Origin: Campanula takesimana
Taxonomy: Eukaryota; Streptophyta; Magnoliopsida; Asterales; Campanulaceae
Assembly: GCA_026119855.1 (NCBI GenBank)
Contig: JAOWBW010000425.1
Span: 620,001 to 684,000 of the forward strand
Reading direction: 5' to 3'
Length of the DNA: 64,000 bases
Shown: one piece after another, positions 60,732-64,000 of the stretch
Position numbering within the stretch: position 1 is the first letter of the stretch
Layout: every line of letters starts with the position of its first letter
Program-made: the position numbers and the translations under genes
Notes under the pieces: generated by a model
Told to the model about the DNA's origin: nothing
Database searches by the model: none
The model's input: only the letters and a program-made list of their open reading frames with translations

Positions 60732-63060
60732 TGAAAGAGTATGAAATACTCTTAATATTTTTTTTTTTTTTTGTAATTCTGATTTGCATTTTATTTAAGT
60801 TAGTTTGTATATTGTAAATATTTTATATAATTTATTTTAGGTTATTGTATTATTTATCTTAGGGAATAGTTTATTTTAGGATAGTTCTTTTTATTTGATT
60901 TACTTGACTAACCTACTAATATTTATCTTTGGTAGTTATCTTTTGTATTTTAGTAGGGTTGGACTCTTGTTGATCAAGCAATGGAGAGGCTATATAAACA
61001 AGGAGAGGCCAACCATAAGATACACGGATTCCAGCCATTTGAGAGAGAAAAGAATTCATCATATTCTCTTTTAGAGTCCTTTTGTCCTTGAAGTATTTTG
61101 TTTTCAATCTCCATAGTTTTCAAGGTTCTTTGCAATAGTTCTTGTATTGAGAACATATATTGCTTTCCTCTTTGGCCTTGAATCTTTGGTGATTTGATTC
61201 TTTTAATTCTTCAAGGTTGTTTTAGTGTTTGATTTGTTCTAGGAGTCTAGAACTCATTTAGTATTTTAATTATTTTATTTCTTTCATTGTAATCGTTTTC
61301 TATAGCTTGTATTTTGCAAGTTTTTAATTAATGAAAGTTTTCCAGCAAGCATTGTCTTGCTGAAGTGTTTAAAACTTCGTTTTATTTAATCCGCTGCGTG
61401 TTTACGTTTTTCTGATATTCTGTCCGTTGACAGTTGTCGTGCCAGTTGTTAAGACACTTGTGATTGTATTCTCAGATCACAACTGGTCGTTCCCAGAAAA
61501 CAGTCCTAGCCGCCTAATTTCTTTCAATTGGCATCACGAGCCTTCTCTCGACATACTGAGATCGATCTTTGTAGTAGCCATAATGGACTGTGAACAAAAC
61601 AAGTTTTTGGTTTTAATGATTGTGTTTGAAAATCTTAAAATGAAAGAAAATGAAACCATCAAAGATTTTTATTCTAAATTGATAAAAATTGCAAATGAGT
61701 TATATGTGTTAGAGGAATCCATCTCTAATGCTAGACTCGTAAGCAAAATGTTAAGATCCCTCCCAAGTAGATTCAACGTGAAAATATCTGTGTTAAAGGA
61801 ATTCTATGATGTCGAGACTCTAAGTCTTGTAGAACTTACTGGGATCTTAACCATTTATGAAGAAAATCGTGGTGTGCAAGAAAATAACACAGAACAATCC
61901 ATTGATTTTTTGAAAAAGACACCATTTCCATCTTATTCGGTTGAAAATTTTGAAAAGGGAATGAGCTATACAGCGACCCTTAGTGATAGTGATGATGAAG
62001 AAACAGCTCATTTGTCAACAATGCAATCATCTCACTTCACTTTATCTGATAGTGAGTTTGACAGTGAAGATGTGCAGTCAATTGACTGCACAACTGGTAA
62101 CTCAACTGGCTGCAGTGAATATACTTGCTTGAACTCTACCATTGCAGATGACTCTGAAGAACTCATAGCCTTGCATCAGGTAAATGATAAACTTCTTATT
62201 CAGAATGCGAGTTTAAAATCTGAGGTTGAGAGATTGTCCAAAGAGATGGGACAAAATAAGGGGTTGAAACAGGTAGATGAGAAGTTTTCCTCTGATGTCA
62301 TTATTAAAATATGAGGTTGAGAGGTTGTCAAATGAGAGTGAGTCTCAAAAAGAGTCCATAGCCCATTTGGAAGTTTTACTTACAAAAAAGGACATCGAGC
62401 TTGAAAATGTCAAAACTGAGTTTACTAAAACCAATGACACTTTGTGTGGGTTAAATTCTGATAAACCCAAGCTTGATGGATTTTTTAAAATTGAAAAACC
62501 TGAAAAGAAAGGTTTAAGCTATGGTGCTCCTATTTTTGCCAAAGAGGGGGAGTGTCCTTCTAAAGTTGAACATAGATCTCTTCACAAAAACAAAAGAAAT
62601 AGAAAGAGGAGATATGTGTGTCACCATTGTTTTGCTCCCGGTCACATTCGACCATTTTGTTATAAGCTGAAACAGGAACTTAGCTTGGAGAAAAATGGTG
62701 GTCACTTGAGCAGACAGTTGAGCGCACAACTGCGCATCAACTGAACAGACAACCCAAGGCAGAATCAAAAGCCACTTGGGTAAAGAAAGAAGACACCAAA
62801 TGTCAGGTGGTGTTCACATCCCTTAAGAGCATTTTTTAGGGATCCTGGTACTCTGATAGTGGCTGCTCCCGCCACATGACTGGATCACTTGAGCACTTTA
62901 GTGACTATGAAACCTTTAACGGTGGAAAAGTTAAATTTGGTGGAGGATCTCAAGGCAAGACAATTGGGAAAGGTACACTGAAGGTAGAAGGTTTGCCTAG
63001 TTGGCGCAATGTGTTGCATGTGGATGGTTTAAAGGCTAATTTGATAAGCATAAGTGATGG
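60732..63060 (+). mobile_element. Truncated Ty1-copia element (LTR, gag, protease start)
   Basis: The LTR spans about 60732-61526 (TGAAAGAGTATG...TTTCTTTCA). It is followed by a degenerate primer binding site, TGGCATCACGAGCC (61529-61542), compared with the usual initiator-Met form. Gag and protease homology follow and break off near 63060, where unrelated LTR-like sequence starts. The insertion interrupts the last unit of the first-exon array just after GAAGAC. The right flank is not in the window as a recognisable end, so no target duplication could be tested. Confidence 0.7.
61583..63060 (+). pseudogene. copia Gag/protease remnant
   Basis: From the ATG at 61583 a UBN2-type Gag region reads FENLKMKENETIKDFYSKLI and LRSLPSRFNVKISVLKEF. 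An acidic, Ser-rich linker and a coiled-coil-like stretch follow. The frame ends at 62314; homology continues in another frame from about 62300 to 62744 with a CCHC knuckle (CHHCFAPGHIRPFC, 62619-62660). After a stop, protease appears in a third register as WYSDSGCSRHMTG (Asp at 62855) and ends near LKANLISIS (63055). The N-terminal part of Gag appears deleted. Two frame shifts make it nonfunctional. Confidence 0.75.
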
Positions 63061-64000
63061 ATCGGTTTACACATGTATTATCTCCGCATTTTTGTACTAA
63101 TTTTATCAGCTTTTGGTTGTAATATAGTTTAGATTGGATGTAATTTTGGTCTTTTATGATTTATGAAACTTTGTTGGATTTGTAATGTTTTAGGATACTT
63201 TGTAGTGTATTTTGTGTAGTTGCAAAGTCCGTGGATTGTAATTTGTTGAAGACTGAATATTGTTCAAGTCAAAGGTCAACCGTGTCAAGAAGGTGGAGAA
63301 AAGAAGAAAAAATAAAGAAAGCAGAAAACTGCACCAGGCGCCCGCCCTCCTAAGAACCAGGCGCCCGCTTGTTGGGGATTTTGAAGAACCAAAGTTACTG
63401 GCCAATAGGCGCCCGCCTGGGGTCTACCAGGCGCCCGCTTGGTCATTCCGTACAGTTTCGGGTTTTCCTTGCCAGACGGGTTTTTACCCTATTTTTCCTA
63501 CTTTTGGCCCTAGTTTTCTCTATGTATAAATATTAGACTGCAGTATTTTTATTGATGGATGCATTGTTTTAGGTTTTATTCAAGTTTCAAGTTGTAAACA
63601 AGATTTGGGAGATTATTCATCATCAAGCTTTTGTCCAGGTTTATGATTTTTAATTATATTCTTGTGTTTATTGCTATGTCGATGAGTAGCTAATTTCTTT
63701 ATTCATGGATTGGGAGTAATAACTATCAAATCTCTTTGCTAACTTGGGCTTAATCAAATATTAATCTTGTTCTTGTTCATAAGAATAGAGCTTAATTAAT
63801 TTAAAGATTTCATTAATATGACTTGATATTTTTGGTCTTTAAATCATCTTGGTTTAGATTGTTTCACTAGCGTGGATAATTTATATATTGAATCATATTC
63901 TTGTGATTAGATTTAATTGAGGACTTCGCGGAAATCAAAAGAATTTAAGATCAAGTGTTCTTAAGAACTTAATAAATTGTTTTTGTGTGTTGTTGACCTA
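63061..64000 (+). repeat. Second LTR or solo LTR, running off the window
   Basis: Homology to copia protease stops near 63060 and new sequence follows. It has four GCGCCCG cores (63338, 63361, 63409, 63431), a TATA box (TATAAATA, 63525-63532) about 88 bp after the last core, and an AT-rich transcribed-like region. This is the layout of an LTR promoter. The exact start is unclear and the end is outside the window. No coding sequence is present. Confidence 0.45.

Overview
The window is nuclear DNA of a flowering plant, almost certainly a eudicot. The evidence is AT-rich intergenic sequence, intron-rich genes with GT-AG junctions, plant-only gene families, and many plant transposons (Stowaway-type MITEs, hAT, Mutator-like, Helitron, Ty1-copia). 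A 100-base run of N at 8545-8644 is an assembly gap. The species cannot be named from the sequence.

Layout. 1-8544 is repeat-derived: a broken plant-mobile-domain gene on the minus strand, arrays of short degenerate repeats, LTR-like sequence and MITEs. 8645-17446 is a tandem array of about 688-bp units, apparently built from the 5' end of a Helitron and followed by one Helitron-like 3' end near 17725. 17.8-20.3 kb holds a Mutator-like element and a fold-back element. 20754-21916 encodes a 99-aa protein of the plant-specific TIGR01589 family. 24623-29529 is a six-exon gene for a chloroplast group II intron splicing factor of the CAF type (555 aa, two CRM domains). A Ty1-copia element with intact LTRs and a 5-bp target duplication lies at 31559-34454, probably inside the 5'-UTR intron of the next gene. 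35285-44269 is an eight-exon multipass membrane protein gene. It carries a probable one-base frameshift in exon 4, a GC-AG intron, and a 2.9-kb Helitron in intron 2. 45964-48483 is an intact two-exon UDP-rhamnose synthase (RHM) gene with a leader intron. From 49.2 kb on, transposons dominate: a Mutator-like element, a hAT element, a roughly 110-bp repeat array, and a minus-strand phytocystatin-like gene with an in-frame stop. The promoter, 5' UTR and first exon of that gene have been amplified into a tandem array at 56281-60731. A copia element cuts that array at 60732, and another LTR fills 63.06 kb to the end.

The genes do not form a pathway. CAF acts in the plastid on intron splicing, RHM acts in the cytosol making UDP-L-rhamnose for cell wall and flavonoid glycosides, and the others are of unknown or unrelated function. 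The most unusual structures are the amplified promoter/first-exon cassette, the Helitron-derived array, the Helitron whose exact empty site survives in a neighbouring 92-bp duplication, and two different LTRs sharing the same four-copy GC-rich motif layout upstream of the TATA box. All gene models were read by eye from splice consensus, reading phase and family knowledge; no search was run.
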